A DNA stretch of 64,000 nucleotides from contig NZ_CP024081.1 of assembly GCF_003033885.1 (NCBI RefSeq), positions 2,173,924 through 2,237,923 of the forward strand, in the 5' to 3' direction. The DNA is from Pseudomonas rhizophila (GTDB lineage Bacteria; Pseudomonadota; Gammaproteobacteria; Pseudomonadales; Pseudomonadaceae). The first letter of the stretch is position 1. Each line of letters begins with the position of its first letter. Made by a program: the position numbers and the translations under genes. The notes under the pieces were generated by a model. It saw only the letters and a program-made list of their open reading frames with translations, was not told the origin of the DNA and searched no databases. Positions 27,641 through 39,774 of this stretch are shown one piece after another.

Positions 27641-29416
27641 ATGATGCGCAGCCATTATTGCGGCCAACTGAACGAAAGCCTGGAAGGTCAGGAAGTTACT
27701 CTTTGCGGATGGGTCCATCGTCGCCGTGACCATGGCGGGGTGATTTTCCTCGATATCCGTGATCGTGAAGGCCTGGCCCAAGTGGTGTTCGACCCGGACC
27801 GCGCTGAAACCTTCGCCGCCGCCGACCGCGTGCGCAGCGAATACGTGGTCAAGATCACCGGCAAGGTACGCCTGCGTCCGGCCGGTGCCGGCAACGCCAA
27901 CATGGCCTCGGGCATGATCGAAGTGTTGGGCTACGAGCTGGAAGTGCTCAACGAAGCGGAAACCCCGCCGTTCCCGCTCAACGAATACTCCGACGTGGGC
28001 GAAGAAACCCGCCTGCGCTATCGCTTCATTGACCTGCGTCGCCCGGAAATGGCCGAAAAGCTGCGTCTGCGTTCGCGCATGACCACCAGCATCCGTCGTT
28101 ACCTGGATGAAAACGGCTTCCTCGACGTCGAGACGCCGATCCTGACCCGCGCCACGCCGGAAGGTGCTCGCGACTACCTGGTGCCGAGCCGCACCCACCC
28201 CGGTAGCTTCTTTGCCTTGCCGCAATCGCCGCAGTTGTTCAAGCAACTGCTGATGGTGGCCGGCTTCGACCGCTACTACCAGATCGCCAAGTGCTTCCGC
28301 GACGAAGACCTGCGTGCCGACCGTCAGCCTGAGTTCACTCAGATCGACATCGAGACCAGCTTCCTCGACGAAAAAGACATCATGGGCCTGACCGAAGGCA
28401 TGATCCGCAACCTGTTCAAGGAAGTGCTGGGTCTGGAATTCGGCGAGTTCCCGCACATGACCTTCGAAGAGGCCATGCGCCGCTACGGTTCCGACAAGCC
28501 GGACCTGCGTAACCCGCTGGAACTGGTGGACGTGGCCGATCAGCTCAAGGAAGTCGATTTCAAGGTGTTCAGCGGCCCGGCCAACGACCCGAAATGCCGG
28601 ATCGCGGCCCTGCGTGTGCCAGGCGGGGCAAGCATGCCGCGCAAGCAGATCGACGACTACACCAAGTTCGTCGGCATCTACGGTGCCAAGGGGTTGGCGT
28701 ACATCAAGGTCAACGAGCGCGCGGCGGGTGTTGACGGCCTGCAATCGCCGATCGTGAAAAACATCCCTGAAGCCAACCTGAACGTGATCCTCGATCGCGT
28801 GGGCGCGGTTGATGGCGACATCGTGTTCTTCGGCGCTGACAAGGCCAAGATCGTCAGCGAAGCCTTGGGCGCGCTGCGCATCAAGCTGGGTCACGATCTC
28901 AAGCTGCTGACCTGCGAATGGGCGCCGATGTGGGTCGTCGACTTCCCGATGTTCGAAGAGAACGACGACGGCAGTTTCTCCGCGCTGCACCACCCGTTCA
29001 CCGCGCCGAAGTGCTCGCCTGAGGAGTTGGAGGCCAACCCGGCCACCGCTCTGTCACGCGCTTACGACATGGTCTTGAACGGCACCGAGCTGGGTGGCGG
29101 TTCGATCCGTATCCATCGCAAGGAAATGCAACAGGCGGTCTTCCGTCTGCTGGGCATCAGTGAAGCGGAACAGGAAGAGAAATTCGGCTTCCTGCTCGAT
29201 GCTCTGAAGTACGGTGCACCGCCCCACGGTGGCCTGGCCTTTGGCCTGGACCGCCTGGTGATGCTGATGACCGGCGCCCAGTCGATTCGTGAAGTGATCG
29301 CGTTCCCGAAAACCCAGAGCGCGGCCGATGTCATGACCCAGGCTCCGGGTGTGGTGGATGCCAAGGCACTGCGCGAGTTGCACATCCGTCTGCGTGAACA
29401 GCCAAAGGCTGAGTAA
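27641..29416 (+). CDS. aspS: Aspartyl-tRNA synthetase
   Basis: 591 residues, bacterial-type class IIb synthetase. N-terminal OB fold for the anticodon ([19 protein letters not shown]), then motif 2 [19 protein letters not shown], the bacterial GAD insertion, and motif 3 [13 protein letters not shown] near the C-terminus. In pseudomonads, which often lack AsnRS, AspRS tends to be non-discriminating and serves GatCAB. That is family knowledge, not visible here. The start at 27641 has GAGAAGTG upstream; a second Met follows immediately. Confidence 0.98.
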   Translation: MMRSHYCGQLNESLEGQEVTLCGWVHRRRDHGGVIFLDIRDREGLAQVVFDPDRAETFAAADRVRSEYVVKITGKVRLRPAGAGNANMASGMIEVLGYELEVLNEAETPPFPLNEYSDVGEETRLRYRFIDLRRPEMAEKLRLRSRMTTSIRRYLDENGFLDVETPILTRATPEGARDYLVPSRTHPGSFFALPQSPQLFKQLLMVAGFDRYYQIAKCFRDEDLRADRQPEFTQIDIETSFLDEKDIMGLTEGMIRNLFKEVLGLEFGEFPHMTFEEAMRRYGSDKPDLRNPLELVDVADQLKEVDFKVFSGPANDPKCRIAALRVPGGASMPRKQIDDYTKFVGIYGAKGLAYIKVNERAAGVDGLQSPIVKNIPEANLNVILDRVGAVDGDIVFFGADKAKIVSEALGALRIKLGHDLKLLTCEWAPMWVVDFPMFEENDDGSFSALHHPFTAPKCSPEELEANPATALSRAYDMVLNGTELGGGSIRIHRKEMQQAVFRLLGISEAEQEEKFGFLLDALKYGAPPHGGLAFGLDRLVMLMTGAQSIREVIAFPKTQSAADVMTQAPGVVDAKALRELHIRLREQPKAE

Positions 29417-29428
29417 GGCCGACACCTG

Positions 29429-29454
29429 AAGGCGCATCTTCGGATGCGCCTTTT
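29429..29454 (+). terminator. Terminator of aspS
   Basis: Perfect stem AAGGCGCATC / GATGCGCCTT capped by a TTCG tetraloop, followed by TTTTC, 12 bases after the stop. Confidence 0.9.
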
Positions 29455-29535
29455 CATTGGGGTCGATATTTCTGGTTGCCGGCTACTGTGCGAGCGCAGG
29501 GCGGGCAATGTTGCAAAGAGAAACCGGAGCGAGTT

Positions 29536-30282
<747 letters not shown>

Positions 30283-30331
30283 TAGCGTTGTTGGTACAGC
30301 GATCTTGTTCAGTTATGCGTAGGTGCTTTAT

Positions 30332-30420
30332 GTGGGAGCGAGCCTGCTCGCGATAGCGAGGGTCCAGCTTGCAAAGATGTTGCAGTGATACCCTTATCGC
30401 GAGCAGGCTCGCTCCCACAG
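30332..30420. repeat. REP doublet
   Basis: Inverted REP copies at 30332-30358 and 30394-30420 (start-to-start 62), between yebC and ruvC. The second ends 34 bases before the ruvC start. Confidence 0.92.
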
Positions 30421-30453
30421 ATTCAAACACTTCATCTCCAAACCGCAGGCGTT

Positions 30454-30978
30454 ATGACTTTAATCCTTGGTATCGACCCCGGTTCGCGCATCACCGGCTA
30501 CGGCGTGGTTCGTGATACCGGGCGCGGCTGCGTGTACGTCGCGTCAGGCTGTATCCGCACCGGTGCCGGTGAGTTGCACGAGCGTTTGCAGATCGTTTAT
30601 CGCGGCGTGCGTGAAGTCATCCAGACCTACGGCCCGGTCACCATGGGCATTGAAAAGGTCTTCATGGCGCGTAACGCCGATTCTGCCCTGAAGCTGGGGC
30701 AGGCTCGTGGGGCGGCCATTGTGGCCGGTGCCGAGGAAAACCTGGAAATCGCCGAATACACCGCGACCCAGGTCAAGCAGGCAGTCGTTGGAACGGGCGC
30801 GGCGAACAAGGAGCAGGTGCAAATGATGGTGATGCATCTGCTGAAACTGGTCAGCAAGCCGCAGATCGACGCCTCCGACGCCCTGGCCATCGCCATTTGC
30901 CATGCCCATACCCGTTCCAGCCTGTTGCCGCATGGCCTGGGAGCCGCACGCAGTCGTGGCGGGCGCCTGCGTCTCTGA
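30454..30978 (+). CDS. ruvC: Holliday junction resolvase RuvC
   Basis: 174 residues. RNase H-like endonuclease that cuts Holliday junctions. First catalytic Asp in [16 protein letters not shown], Glu in [11 protein letters not shown], and the final Asp pair in [16 protein letters not shown]. The start at 30454 (MTLILGID) is the family start; a frame from 30385 would translate the REP element. Acts with RuvAB encoded just downstream. Confidence 0.97.
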   Translation: MTLILGIDPGSRITGYGVVRDTGRGCVYVASGCIRTGAGELHERLQIVYRGVREVIQTYGPVTMGIEKVFMARNADSALKLGQARGAAIVAGAEENLEIAEYTATQVKQAVVGTGAANKEQVQMMVMHLLKLVSKPQIDASDALAIAICHAHTRSSLLPHGLGAARSRGGRLRL

Positions 30979-31092
30979 TAGCATCAGCGCAATCTTTCGT
31001 GAGCCCGAGCATTTTGCGCCTGTGTCGTCGGCCTCCATGCTCCGGCCGTTACTCGCCAGCCCACGGCTGGCCTACGCCCAAGGATCTGAAAC

Positions 31093-31701
31093 GTGATTGG
31101 ACGCTTGCGCGGCACCCTGGCTGAAAAACAGCCGCCGCACCTGATTCTGGATGTAAATGGCCTGGGTTATGAGCTGGAAGTGCCCATGACCACCTTGTAT
31201 CGCTTGCCGTCGGTCGGTGAACCGCTGACGCTGCACACCCATTTGGTCGTGCGCGAGGATGCCCAATTACTCTATGGCTTCGTCGGCAAGCGCGAGCGGG
31301 ATTTCTTCCGCGAGCTGATTCGTCTCAACGGCGTCGGCCCGAAACTGGCCCTGGCCTTGATGTCGAGCCTGGAAGTCGACGAACTGGTGCGCTGCGTGCA
31401 GTCCCAGGACACTTCGGCCTTGACCAAGGTGCCAGGTGTCGGCAAGAAAACCGCCGAGCGCCTGTTGGTTGAGCTCAAGGACCGTTTCAAGGCCTGGGAA
31501 GCGGTGCCGGCCATGTTCGCGCTGGTGCCTAACCAGCCGGACGCGCCAGCGCCCGCGGCCAGCGCGGAAAACGATGCGGTCACCGCATTGATCTCCTTGG
31601 GCTACAAGCCGCAGGAGGCCAGCAAGGCGATTTCCGCTATCAAGGAAAAAGGCTTGAGCACCGAAGACATGATTCGTCGTGCCCTGAAGGGAATGATTTA
31701 A
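31093..31701 (+). CDS. ruvA: Holliday junction DNA helicase subunit RuvA
   Basis: 202 residues, GTG start. OB-fold domain ([12 protein letters not shown]...), helix-hairpin-helix pair ([15 protein letters not shown] and [17 protein letters not shown]), flexible Ala/Pro linker near 150 and a small C-terminal domain that contacts RuvB. 114 bases after ruvC and 0 bases before ruvB, so the AB pair is coupled. Confidence 0.97.
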   Translation: MIGRLRGTLAEKQPPHLILDVNGLGYELEVPMTTLYRLPSVGEPLTLHTHLVVREDAQLLYGFVGKRERDFFRELIRLNGVGPKLALALMSSLEVDELVRCVQSQDTSALTKVPGVGKKTAERLLVELKDRFKAWEAVPAMFALVPNQPDAPAPAASAENDAVTALISLGYKPQEASKAISAIKEKGLSTEDMIRRALKGMI

Positions 31702-32763
31702 GTGATTGAAGCCGATCGTCTGATCGCCGCCACGGGTGCCCCCCGTGACCGTGAAGAAGTACAAGACCGTGCGATTCGTCCCGTCAGTCTGGCCGATTAC
31801 ATCGGTCAGCCGGCGGTTCGCGAGCAAATGGAACTGTTTATCCAGGCGGCCCGTGGGCGCAGCGAGTCTCTGGACCATACCTTGATCTTCGGCCCACCCG
31901 GTTTGGGCAAGACCACCCTGGCCAACATCATCGCCCAGGAGATGGGCGTGTCGATCAAGAGCACGTCCGGGCCGGTCCTCGAGCGTCCGGGTGACCTGGC
32001 GGCGCTGCTGACCAATCTTGAGCCCCATGATGTGCTGTTCATCGACGAAATCCACCGGCTGTCGCCGATCGTCGAGGAAGTGCTGTACCCGGCGATGGAA
32101 GATTTCCAGCTCGATATCATGATTGGCGAGGGGCCGGCGGCCCGTTCCATCAAGCTCGATCTGCCGCCGTTCACCCTGGTGGGCGCCACGACCCGCGCCG
32201 GCATGTTGACCAACCCGCTGCGGGACCGTTTCGGGATCGTCCAGCGCCTGGAGTTCTACAACAACGCCGATCTGGCGACGATCGTCGGCCGCTCGGCCGG
32301 CATTCTCGGGTTGCCGCTGGACCCGGATGGCGCTTATGAGATCGCCCGGCGGGCGCGGGGTACACCGCGGATCGCCAACCGGCTGTTGCGTCGGGTCCGG
32401 GATTTTGCCGAAGTTCGCGCCAAGGGCCACATCACCAAACCGATTGCCGACCTGGCGTTGAACCTGCTGGATATCGACGAGCGTGGTTTCGACCACCAGG
32501 ACCGGCGCCTGCTGCTGACCATGATCGAGAAGTTCGACGGCGGTCCGGTGGGCGTGGACAGCCTGGCGGCGGCCATCAGCGAAGAGCGCCATACCATCGA
32601 AGATGTGCTGGAACCGTACCTGATCCAGCAGGGCTACATCATGCGCACCCCTCGCGGGCGTGTGGTGACGCGTCACGCCTATCTGCATTTCGGCTTAAAC
32701 ATCCCGACACGAATGGGTGAGATGCCGGTGGTAGACGAATTCCTCGATGCCGTGGACGATTGA
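31702..32763 (+). CDS. ruvB: Holliday junction branch-migration ATPase RuvB
   Basis: 353 residues, GTG start directly after the ruvA stop. AAA+ motor: Walker [17 protein letters not shown] near residue 65, Walker [14 protein letters not shown] near 113, sensor 1 [11 protein letters not shown], and a winged-helix C-terminus with [17 protein letters not shown]. Length and motifs are full. Ends the ruvCAB block; ybgC follows after 128 bases. Confidence 0.98.
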   Translation: MIEADRLIAATGAPRDREEVQDRAIRPVSLADYIGQPAVREQMELFIQAARGRSESLDHTLIFGPPGLGKTTLANIIAQEMGVSIKSTSGPVLERPGDLAALLTNLEPHDVLFIDEIHRLSPIVEEVLYPAMEDFQLDIMIGEGPAARSIKLDLPPFTLVGATTRAGMLTNPLRDRFGIVQRLEFYNNADLATIVGRSAGILGLPLDPDGAYEIARRARGTPRIANRLLRRVRDFAEVRAKGHITKPIADLALNLLDIDERGFDHQDRRLLLTMIEKFDGGPVGVDSLAAAISEERHTIEDVLEPYLIQQGYIMRTPRGRVVTRHAYLHFGLNIPTRMGEMPVVDEFLDAVDD

Positions 32764-32847
32764 ACGACCTCTGTGCAGCGACTTTTTTCAGGTTCGTGCT
32801 GTCCCAGACGACACCCGGAGCGTCATTGCATTTCGAGAATGAAAAAA

Positions 32848-32873
32848 CAGTTGCCTGGCCGATTGGCAACCTG
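32848..32873 (+). promoter_or_regulatory. Hairpin abutting the ybgC ribosome binding site
   Basis: GTTGCC (32850-32855) pairs with GGCAAC (32865-32870), extended by CA/TG across one bulge to 32848-32873. GAGGAG, the ybgC ribosome binding site, begins at the last base of this stem. Could tune translation of the tol operon's first gene. Confidence 0.35.
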
Positions 32874-32891
32874 AGGAGTAAGCACTAGAGT

Positions 32892-33359
32892 ATGCGCGCG
32901 CAAAACGGGCTGGAGTCGTTCGCACATCGCTGTCGCGTTTATTACGAGGACACCGATGCCGGCGGCATCGTTTACTACGTCAATTACCTCAAGTTTATGG
33001 AACGGGCTCGAACCGAACGGCTGCGGGAACTGGGTTTTGCCCAATCCGCGCTGGTGGGAGAGGACCTGTTATTCGTCGTGCATTCCAGCGAAGCGCGCTA
33101 CCACGCGCCGGCGCGACTGGACGACGAGCTTCTGGTAAGTGCCGATGTCATCGAATTGAACCGTGTCAGCCTGCGCTTCAAGCAGCAGGTCAGGCGGGCT
33201 ACGGATAATGCGCTGCTCTGTGAAGGGCAGTTTCTGGTGGCCTGTGTGCGCACCCATAGTTTGAAACCCCGGGCCATTCCCGAAGCTCTACGTGCGGCCT
33301 TTGCCGGCGTGAGCGGCGCCGGTACATACTCAGAGCAGGAGATAAAGCGTGGAAGCTAA
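32892..33359 (+). CDS. ybgC: Tol-Pal system acyl-CoA thioesterase YbgC
   Basis: 155 residues. Hot-dog fold thioesterase with [26 protein letters not shown] near the N-terminus, which includes the catalytic Asp. E. coli YbgC hydrolyses short-chain acyl-CoA and interacts with acyl carrier protein. First gene of the tol-pal operon, overlapping tolQ by 11 bases. Start ATG 32892; GAGGAG lies at a slightly long spacing of 13. Confidence 0.95.
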   Translation: MRAQNGLESFAHRCRVYYEDTDAGGIVYYVNYLKFMERARTERLRELGFAQSALVGEDLLFVVHSSEARYHAPARLDDELLVSADVIELNRVSLRFKQQVRRATDNALLCEGQFLVACVRTHSLKPRAIPEALRAAFAGVSGAGTYSEQEIKRGS

Positions 33360-34044
33360 CGTCGTCGACCATTCCTCCATGTGGAGCCTGGTCAGCAATG
33401 CCAGCGTTGTGGTGCAGTTGGTAATGCTGATCCTGGTAGCCGCATCGGTGACCTCATGGATCATGATCTTTCAGCGCAGCAATATGCTGCGCGCCGGTCG
33501 TCGAGCCCTGGAGAGCTTCGAGGAGCGCTTCTGGTCCGGTATCGACCTGTCCAAACTCTACCGCCAGGCCGGCAGCAACCCGGACCCGGACTCGGGGGTC
33601 GAGCAGATCTTCCGTGCCGGCTTCAAGGAGTTCTCCCGTCTGCGCCAGCAACCAGGCGTGGACCCAGAGGCGGTGATGGAAGGCGTGGCCCGTGCCATGC
33701 GCGTCGCCATCTCCCGCGAGGAAGAAAAACTCGAGCAGGGCCTGCCATTCCTGGCCACCGTTGGTTCGGTCAGCCCGTACATCGGCCTGTTCGGTACCGT
33801 GTGGGGGATCATGAACTCCTTCCGTGGCCTGGCCACTGCCCAGCAAGCGACCCTGGCCACCGTGGCCCCGGGTATCGCCGAGGCACTGATTGCCACCGCC
33901 ATCGGTCTGTTCGCGGCCATCCCGGCTGTTATCGCCTACAACCGCTTTGCTGCCCGCAGCGAAACGCTGACCAGCCGTTACTACACCTTCGCCGATGAAT
34001 TCCAGGCGATCCTGCACCGCAAAGTGCACACCAGCGAAGAATAA
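33349..34044 (+). CDS. tolQ: Tol-Pal motor subunit TolQ
   Basis: 231 residues. Inner-membrane proton-channel subunit of the ExbB/MotA family. TM1 about 20-42, TM2 and TM3 in the C-terminal half ([17 protein letters not shown] and [21 protein letters not shown]), which hold the conserved Thr residues of the proton path. Works with TolR to energise TolA during outer-membrane constriction. GTG start at 33349, within the end of ybgC. Confidence 0.97.
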   Translation: MEANVVDHSSMWSLVSNASVVVQLVMLILVAASVTSWIMIFQRSNMLRAGRRALESFEERFWSGIDLSKLYRQAGSNPDPDSGVEQIFRAGFKEFSRLRQQPGVDPEAVMEGVARAMRVAISREEEKLEQGLPFLATVGSVSPYIGLFGTVWGIMNSFRGLATAQQATLATVAPGIAEALIATAIGLFAAIPAVIAYNRFAARSETLTSRYYTFADEFQAILHRKVHTSEE

Positions 34045-34058
34045 GCAGGTATTTCCCA

Positions 34059-34520
34059 ATGGCTTTAATCGCTCGAGCCCGAAAAAAGCGCAAGCCGGTT
34101 GCCGAGATGAACGTGGTGCCCTACATCGACGTGATGTTGGTGCTGCTGGTCATCTTCATGGTGACCGCGCCGATGCTCAATCAGGGCGTGAAGGTTGATC
34201 TGCCCAAGGTTTCCAGTGAAGCCTTGCCGCAGGACAACGACACCCAGGTCCTGACCATTTCGATCAAGGCTGACAAGACCTACTACTGGAACCTTGGCAG
34301 CGAAGTCGACACCGAGAAGCAGCAGGACCGGGCCATGACCTTGCCGCAGATGACCGATGCGGTGACCAAGATCATCAACGCCGGCAACAGCAACGGCAAA
34401 CGCACCCAGGTCTTCATTCGCGGCGACAAGACCGTCGACTACGGTGCGGTGATGGGCGCCATGGGCGGCCTGCAGAAAGCCGGGGTCGGTAATGTTGGCT
34501 TAATCACTGAGGCGCCCTGA
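34059..34520 (+). CDS. tolR: Tol-Pal motor subunit TolR
   Basis: 153 residues, ExbD family. Short cytoplasmic start, one TM (VPYIDVMLVLLVIFMVTAPM) with the essential proton-binding Asp near residue 25, then a periplasmic domain that remodels to bind peptidoglycan. Begins 14 bases after tolQ and shares one base with tolA (TGATG). Confidence 0.97.
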   Translation: MALIARARKKRKPVAEMNVVPYIDVMLVLLVIFMVTAPMLNQGVKVDLPKVSSEALPQDNDTQVLTISIKADKTYYWNLGSEVDTEKQQDRAMTLPQMTDAVTKIINAGNSNGKRTQVFIRGDKTVDYGAVMGAMGGLQKAGVGNVGLITEAP

Positions 34521-35563
34521 TGCAGCAACAGCGAGAGCCGTCCGCCTCGGAAAGCTACTTCTGGCCTAGTGTCTGGGCAATTGGCCTGCATGTGCTGGTG
34601 TTTGGCATGCTGTTCGTCAGTTTTGCCATGACTCCGGAGCTGCCGCCGGCCAAGCCGATCGTGCAGGCGACCCTGTATCAGCTCAAGTCCAAGAGCCAGG
34701 CCACCACGCAGACCAACCAGAAGCTTGCCGGTGAGGCGAAGAAATCCGCCGCGCGCCAGACCGAAGTCGAGCAGATGGAGCAAAAGAAGGTCGAGCAGGA
34801 AGAGATAAAAGCTGCGGAACAAAAGAAAGAGCAAGCGGCTCAAAAGGCCGAAGAAGCCAGGAAGGCTGACGAAGCCAAGAAGGCCGACGAGGCGAAGAAA
34901 ACCGCCGAGGCCAAAAAGGCCGAAGAAAAGAAACTGGCTGATATAGCCAAGAAAAAATCCGAAGAAGAAGCCAAGAAAGCCGCTGAAGAAGAGGCCAAGA
35001 AAGCGGCCGCTGAAGAAGCGAAGAAAAAGATTGTCGAGGACGCGAAGAAAAAAGCGGCCGAAGACGCCAAGAAGAAAGCTGAAGCTGACGAGGCGAAAAA
35101 GAAAATCGCCGAAGACGCGAAGAAGAAAGCCGCCGCCGACGCCGCCAAGAAAAAGGCTCAGGACGCAGCGCGTAAATCCGCCGAAGAGAAAAAGGCCCAG
35201 GCCTTGGCAGATTTGCTTTCCGACACGCCGCAGCGCCAGCAGGCATTGGCTGATGAGCAGGGCGATGAAGTCGCCGGCAGTTTCGATGATTTGATTCGCG
35301 CCCGAGCGGCAGAAGGCTGGGCTCGTCCACCTTCGGCACGCAAAGGCATGACTGTAGTATTGCAAATCGGCATGTTGCCCGACGGTACGGTTACCTCGGT
35401 CAGCGTGGCCAAGTCCAGCGGTGATGGCCCGTTCGACGCTTCGGCGGTCGCAGCGGTCAAGAACATTGGGCGATTGACGGAAATGCAAGGAATGAAACCG
35501 AGCGATTTTGCTCCCTATCGTTCATTCAAGATGACATTCACACCTGAGGATCTAGCCTTGTGA
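34520..35563 (+). CDS. tolA: Tol-Pal periplasm-spanning protein TolA
   Basis: 347 residues. Single N-terminal TM (about 15-38, [20 protein letters not shown]), a long Lys/Ala/Glu-rich helical stalk from about 60 to 235 made of irregular KKAxEEA repeats, and a C-terminal globular domain ([20 protein letters not shown]) that meets TolB and Pal. The repeated stalk makes the DNA repetitive (34740-35200); this is coding, not a mobile repeat. The stop overlaps the tolB GTG. Confidence 0.96.
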   Translation: MQQQREPSASESYFWPSVWAIGLHVLVFGMLFVSFAMTPELPPAKPIVQATLYQLKSKSQATTQTNQKLAGEAKKSAARQTEVEQMEQKKVEQEEIKAAEQKKEQAAQKAEEARKADEAKKADEAKKTAEAKKAEEKKLADIAKKKSEEEAKKAAEEEAKKAAAEEAKKKIVEDAKKKAAEDAKKKAEADEAKKKIAEDAKKKAAADAAKKKAQDAARKSAEEKKAQALADLLSDTPQRQQALADEQGDEVAGSFDDLIRARAAEGWARPPSARKGMTVVLQIGMLPDGTVTSVSVAKSSGDGPFDASAVAAVKNIGRLTEMQGMKPSDFAPYRSFKMTFTPEDLAL

Positions 35564-36861
35564 GAAACCTTCTTCGATCAATGCTGGTCGTTATCTGCTG
35601 CCTGGCAGGGATAGCGGTAGCAGAGGAAAAGAACATTCTGGTCACCAGCGGCAGCGATCGGGCGACCCCGATCGCCGTCGTACCGTTCGGCTGGCAGGGC
35701 GGTAGCGTCCTGCCGGACGACATGTCGGAAATCATCGGTAATGACCTGCGCAACTCGGGTTATTACGCGCCGATTCCGAAGCAGAACATGATCAGCCTGC
35801 CGACCCAGGCCAGCGAAGTCATCTATCGCGACTGGAAAGCTCTGGGCGCCCAGTACCTCATGGTCGGCAACATTGTGCCGGCCGGTGGTCGCCTGCAGGT
35901 GCAGTACACCCTGTTCAACGTCGCCACCGAGCAGCAAGTGCTGACCGGTAGTGTGTCGGGCAGCGTCGATCAACTGCGTGACATGGCGCACTACATCTCC
36001 GACCAATCGTTCGAGAAACTCACCGGCATCAAGGGTGCGTTCTCTACCCGCATGCTCTATGTGACGGCCGAACGCTTCTCTGAGAAAAACACCCGCTATA
36101 CCTTGCAGCGTTCAGACTATGACGGTGCTCGTGCAGTGACCCTGCTGCAATCGCGCGAGCCGATCCTGTCGCCGCGTTTCGCCCCCGATGGCAAGCGCAT
36201 CGCCTATGTTTCGTTCGAACAGAAGCGCCCGCGTATTTTCATGCAACACATTGACACCGGTCGCCGTGAGCAAATCACCAACTTCGAAGGCCTGAACGGT
36301 GCGCCAGCCTGGTCGCCGGACGGTACGCGCCTGGCATTCGTGCTGTCCAAGGACGGTAACCCGGACATCTATGTGATGAACCTGGCTTCGCGGGCGATTT
36401 CTCGCGTGACCAACGGTCCCGGCATCAACACCGAACCGTTCTGGGGCAAGGATGGCTCGACCATCTACTTCACCTCCGACCGTGGCGGCAAGCCGCAGAT
36501 CTACAAGACCAGCGCCAGTGGTGGCGGTGCCGAACGCGTAACCTTCGTCGGTAACTACAACGCCAACCCTAAACTGTCGGCGGACGAAAAGACCCTGGTG
36601 ATGATCCATCGCCAGGATGGCTTTACCAATTTCAAGGTGGCGGCTCAGGATTTGCAGCGAGGTAGTGTAAAGATCCTCACTGATAGCACTCTGGACGAGT
36701 CACCTACTGTTGCGCCCAACGGCACCATGGTAATCTACGCCACCCGCCAGCAGGGCCGGGGAGTCTTGATGCTCGTGTCCATTAATGGACGCGTGAGGCT
36801 CCCGCTTCCTACCGCACAAGGCGAAGTCAGAGAACCGTCCTGGTCCCCTTACCTGAACTGA
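35560..36861 (+). CDS. tolB: Tol-Pal periplasmic beta-propeller protein TolB
   Basis: 433 residues. Signal peptide [22 protein letters not shown]-terminal alpha/beta domain to about 165, then a six-bladed propeller with [25 protein letters not shown] blades repeated. Shuttles between Pal and TolA. GTG start overlapping tolA by 4 bases. Confidence 0.97.
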   Translation: MRNLLRSMLVVICCLAGIAVAEEKNILVTSGSDRATPIAVVPFGWQGGSVLPDDMSEIIGNDLRNSGYYAPIPKQNMISLPTQASEVIYRDWKALGAQYLMVGNIVPAGGRLQVQYTLFNVATEQQVLTGSVSGSVDQLRDMAHYISDQSFEKLTGIKGAFSTRMLYVTAERFSEKNTRYTLQRSDYDGARAVTLLQSREPILSPRFAPDGKRIAYVSFEQKRPRIFMQHIDTGRREQITNFEGLNGAPAWSPDGTRLAFVLSKDGNPDIYVMNLASRAISRVTNGPGINTEPFWGKDGSTIYFTSDRGGKPQIYKTSASGGGAERVTFVGNYNANPKLSADEKTLVMIHRQDGFTNFKVAAQDLQRGSVKILTDSTLDESPTVAPNGTMVIYATRQQGRGVLMLVSINGRVRLPLPTAQGEVREPSWSPYLN

Positions 36862-36913
36862 CGCGGCGCAATACGTTTTACTTAACACACTGGGGTTCAT
36901 TAGGAGTTTCACG

Positions 36914-37411
36914 ATGGAAATGCTGAAGTTTGGTAAATTTGCTGCGCTGGCTCTGGCCATGGCTGTAGCTGTAGGTTGCTCGTCCAAAGGCGGTGACAAC
37001 GCCGGTGAAGGCGCTGTTGATCCAAACGCTGGTTACGGCGCTAACACTGGTGCAGTTGACGGCTCCCTGAGCGAAGAAGCTGCTCTGCGCGCAATCACCA
37101 CCTTCTACTTCGAATACGACAGCTCGGACCTGAAGCCAGAAGCCATGCGCGCTCTGGACGTTCACGCCAAAGACCTGAAGTCGAACGGTGCTCGCATCGT
37201 TCTGGAAGGCAACACCGACGAACGTGGTACTCGTGAGTACAACATGGCACTGGGCGAGCGTCGTGCGAAAGCCGTTCAACGCTACCTGGTACTGCAAGGT
37301 GTTTCCCCAGCTCAGCTGGAACTGGTTTCCTACGGCGAAGAGCGTCCAGTTGCTACCGGCAACGACGAGCAGTCCTGGGCTCAAAACCGTCGCGTCGAAC
37401 TGCGTAAGTAA
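36914..37411 (+). CDS. pal: Peptidoglycan-associated lipoprotein Pal (OprL)
   Basis: 165 residues. Lipoprotein signal with lipobox VAVGC (Cys near residue 22), linker, then an OmpA-like peptidoglycan-binding domain with the [19 protein letters not shown] motif. Tethers the outer membrane to peptidoglycan. TAGGAG upstream at 36900-36905. The codon use is strongly biased toward common codons, as expected for an abundant protein. Confidence 0.97.
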   Translation: MEMLKFGKFAALALAMAVAVGCSSKGGDNAGEGAVDPNAGYGANTGAVDGSLSEEAALRAITTFYFEYDSSDLKPEAMRALDVHAKDLKSNGARIVLEGNTDERGTREYNMALGERRAKAVQRYLVLQGVSPAQLELVSYGEERPVATGNDEQSWAQNRRVELRK

Positions 37412-37417
37412 TTCGTC

Positions 37418-38248
37418 ATGCGAACGTGCCGCCGTGCTGTAACTGTTCTGGCTCTCAGCCTCGCGCCGCTTGCGGTGTGGGCTGCGGTTCCCGTGGTCGA
37501 TAATGATTCCGGCTATAACAATAGCGCAAGCAATTATCCGCCTGCAGGTTACGGTACGAGCGGCGCCTATGCCGGGGGAGGGGTTTCGGCCCCTGTCTCG
37601 GCACAGGGCCAGCTGTTCAACCAACTGCAGCAAATGCAAGACCAGATTTCACGCCAGCAAGGCGCGATTGAAGTTCTGCAAAATGAAATTTCGCGCATGA
37701 AGCAGGAAAACCTGGAGCGATACCAGGATCTTGATCGGCGCATAGGAACCGGCGTTGCACCTGCCGCGACTCCTGAGAATTCTCCAGCCGGTGGCGACTT
37801 GAACGCCCCTGGCGCAGCCGCAGGCGCGGGAGCAACTGCTCCGGCACCTGCAGCCGGCGGTGAGCCGGCTGATCCGGCGAAGGAAAAGCTCTATTACGAT
37901 GCGGCCTTCGATCTGATCAAAGCCAAGGATTTTGACAAGGCCAGCCTGGCCTTTGCCGCTTTCCTTCGCAAATACCCTAACAGCCAGTATGCGGGCAACG
38001 CCCAATATTGGCTGGGTGAAGTGAACCTGGCCAAGGGCGACCTGCAAGGTGCCGGTCAGGCCTTCGCCAAGGTCTCGCAGCTCTATCCCAAGCACGCCAA
38101 GGTGCCGGACTCGCTCTACAAGCTCGCTGACGTGGAGCGTCGCCTGGGCCACACCGACAAGGTCAAGGGCATTCTGGAGCAGGTGGTGGCCCAATACCCG
38201 GGTACCTCCGCCGCCCAATTGGCTCAGCGTGACTTGCAGCGTATGTGA
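37418..38248 (+). CDS. cpoB: Cell division coordinator CpoB (YbgF)
   Basis: 276 residues. Signal peptide to about 22, then a coiled-coil trimerisation segment (LFNQLQQMQDQISRQQGAIEVL, 65-110), a low-complexity Ala/Gly/Pro linker about 115-150, and TolA-binding TPR repeats (AAFDLIKAKDFDKASLAFAAF...) to the end. Coordinates PBP1B with the Tol machine. 6 bases after pal; last gene of the operon. Confidence 0.95.
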   Translation: MRTCRRAVTVLALSLAPLAVWAAVPVVDNDSGYNNSASNYPPAGYGTSGAYAGGGVSAPVSAQGQLFNQLQQMQDQISRQQGAIEVLQNEISRMKQENLERYQDLDRRIGTGVAPAATPENSPAGGDLNAPGAAAGAGATAPAPAAGGEPADPAKEKLYYDAAFDLIKAKDFDKASLAFAAFLRKYPNSQYAGNAQYWLGEVNLAKGDLQGAGQAFAKVSQLYPKHAKVPDSLYKLADVERRLGHTDKVKGILEQVVAQYPGTSAAQLAQRDLQRM

Positions 38249-38270
38249 GGCTGTTTGATCCGTTTCGAAG

Positions 38271-38298
38271 AAACCCGCGCTTGTCGCGGGTTTTTTCG
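38271..38298 (+). terminator. Terminator of the tol-pal operon
   Basis: AACCCGCG / CGCGGGTT stem with a short CTTGT loop followed by T6, starting 22 bases after the cpoB stop. Confidence 0.9.
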
Positions 38299-38414
38299 TT
38301 AGAATTCACGCCCTTTTTATGAAACACGCTTCTTGGGATCTGCGCGTTGGCGGGGTTGCTGGAAGTGCCTGACGGAGGCGGACAGCCTGTTTAGCTGTTA
38401 CGCCCGTGGCGACT

Positions 38415-39062
38415 ATGCAAGACACATTGAGAATTACCGAAGTTTTTTACTCGTTGCAGGGTGAAACGCGAACGGCCGGGCTGCCCACAGTATTTGTGCG
38501 CCTCACCGGTTGCCCGTTGCGTTGCCAATACTGCGACAGTGCCTACGCCTTCAGTGGCGGCACCCTGCGCAGCCTCGACGACATCCTTGAGCAGGTGGCC
38601 GGTTTTCGCCCGCGCTACGTCTGCGTTACGGGCGGCGAACCACTGGCGCAACCCAACGCGATCCCCTTGCTCAAGCGGTTGTGCGATGCCGGTTACGAGG
38701 TATCGCTGGAAACCAGCGGCGCCTTGGACATCGCACCCGTTGATCCGCGAGTCAGCCGCGTCGTCGATCTGAAGACCCCAGGGTCCAAGGAAGCCCATCG
38801 CAATCGCTATGAGAACATCGAACTGTTGACGCCCAACGATCAGGTCAAGTTCGTTATCTGCTCGCGGGAAGATTATGACTGGGCCGTGTCCAAGCTGATT
38901 CAATACGGGCTCGACCAGCGGGCTGGCGAAGTGTTGTTTTCGCCAAGTCATCATGACTTGAACGCCCGGGAGCTGGCGGACTGGGTGGTGGCGGACAATT
39001 TGCCGGTGCGCCTGCAATTGCAGCTGCATAAATATCTTTGGAACGACGAGCCGGGGCGCTGA
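38415..39062 (+). CDS. queE: 7-Carboxy-7-deazaguanine synthase
   Basis: 215 residues. Radical-SAM enzyme making the 7-deazaguanine core of queuosine. The cluster motif is [14 protein letters not shown] near residue 30, preceded by [15 protein letters not shown] 38415 gives the usual start [17 protein letters not shown]; a GTG at 38406 would add three residues. The 166-base leader after the cpoB terminator shows no clear preQ1 aptamer. One base from queC. Confidence 0.94.
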   Translation: MQDTLRITEVFYSLQGETRTAGLPTVFVRLTGCPLRCQYCDSAYAFSGGTLRSLDDILEQVAGFRPRYVCVTGGEPLAQPNAIPLLKRLCDAGYEVSLETSGALDIAPVDPRVSRVVDLKTPGSKEAHRNRYENIELLTPNDQVKFVICSREDYDWAVSKLIQYGLDQRAGEVLFSPSHHDLNARELADWVVADNLPVRLQLQLHKYLWNDEPGR

Positions 39063-39063
39063 T

Positions 39064-39756
39064 ATGACTGAACACTCGAACATTGCAGAAAAACGTGCCG
39101 TCATCCTGTTGTCCGGCGGCCTCGATTCCGCGACGGTCGTGGCCATGGCGCGTGCCGAGGGCTACCGCTGCTACACCATGAGTTTCGATTACGGCCAGCG
39201 CCACCGCGCCGAACTGCACGCCGCCGAGCGGGTGGCCCGGGACCTGGGTGTCGTCGAACACAAGGTGATCGGCCTGAACCTCAATGGCATCGGCGGCTCG
39301 GCCTTGACCGACAGCTCCATCGACGTGCCTGAAACTCCCAGCGAAGGCATCCCGGTGACCTACGTGCCGGCACGCAACACGGTGTTCCTGTCCCTGGCCC
39401 TGGGCTGGGCGGAGGTGCTGGGTGCCCGTGATATCTTCATCGGCGTCAACGCCGTGGATTATTCCGGCTACCCGGACTGCCGTCCGGAGTTCGTCGAAGC
39501 GTTCGAGCGTATGGCCAACCTGGCGACCAAGGCCGGTGTAGAAGGGCAGGGCTTCCGTATTCAGGCACCACTGCAGAATCTCAGCAAGGCCGACATCGTT
39601 CGGGCGGGGGTGAAGCTTGGCGTGGACTACGGGCTCACCGTTTCCTGCTATCAGGCTGACGATCAGGGGCGTGCCTGCGGCAAATGCGACAGCTGTCGCC
39701 TGCGTGCCGAAGGCTTCGCGGCGGCGGGTGTGAGCGATCCAACCCCTTATTTTTGA
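39064..39756 (+). CDS. queC: 7-Cyano-7-deazaguanine synthase
   Basis: 230 residues. ATP-dependent conversion of 7-carboxy-7-deazaguanine to preQ0. PP-loop [15 protein letters not shown] near residue 18 and a C-terminal zinc site [20 protein letters not shown]. Immediately follows queE (one base between), and precedes tRNA-Lys in the order conserved in pseudomonads. Confidence 0.97.
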   Translation: MTEHSNIAEKRAVILLSGGLDSATVVAMARAEGYRCYTMSFDYGQRHRAELHAAERVARDLGVVEHKVIGLNLNGIGGSALTDSSIDVPETPSEGIPVTYVPARNTVFLSLALGWAEVLGARDIFIGVNAVDYSGYPDCRPEFVEAFERMANLATKAGVEGQGFRIQAPLQNLSKADIVRAGVKLGVDYGLTVSCYQADDQGRACGKCDSCRLRAEGFAAAGVSDPTPYF

Positions 39757-39774
39757 TTTATTTCAAATTAGGTG

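Noticed and set aside
34740..35200. DNA repeat of AAG/GCC triplets
   Set aside because: It encodes the Lys/Ala/Glu helical stalk of TolA.
38299..38414. preQ1 riboswitch upstream of queE
   Set aside because: No compact H-type pseudoknot pattern with an A-rich tail is visible in the 116-base leader.
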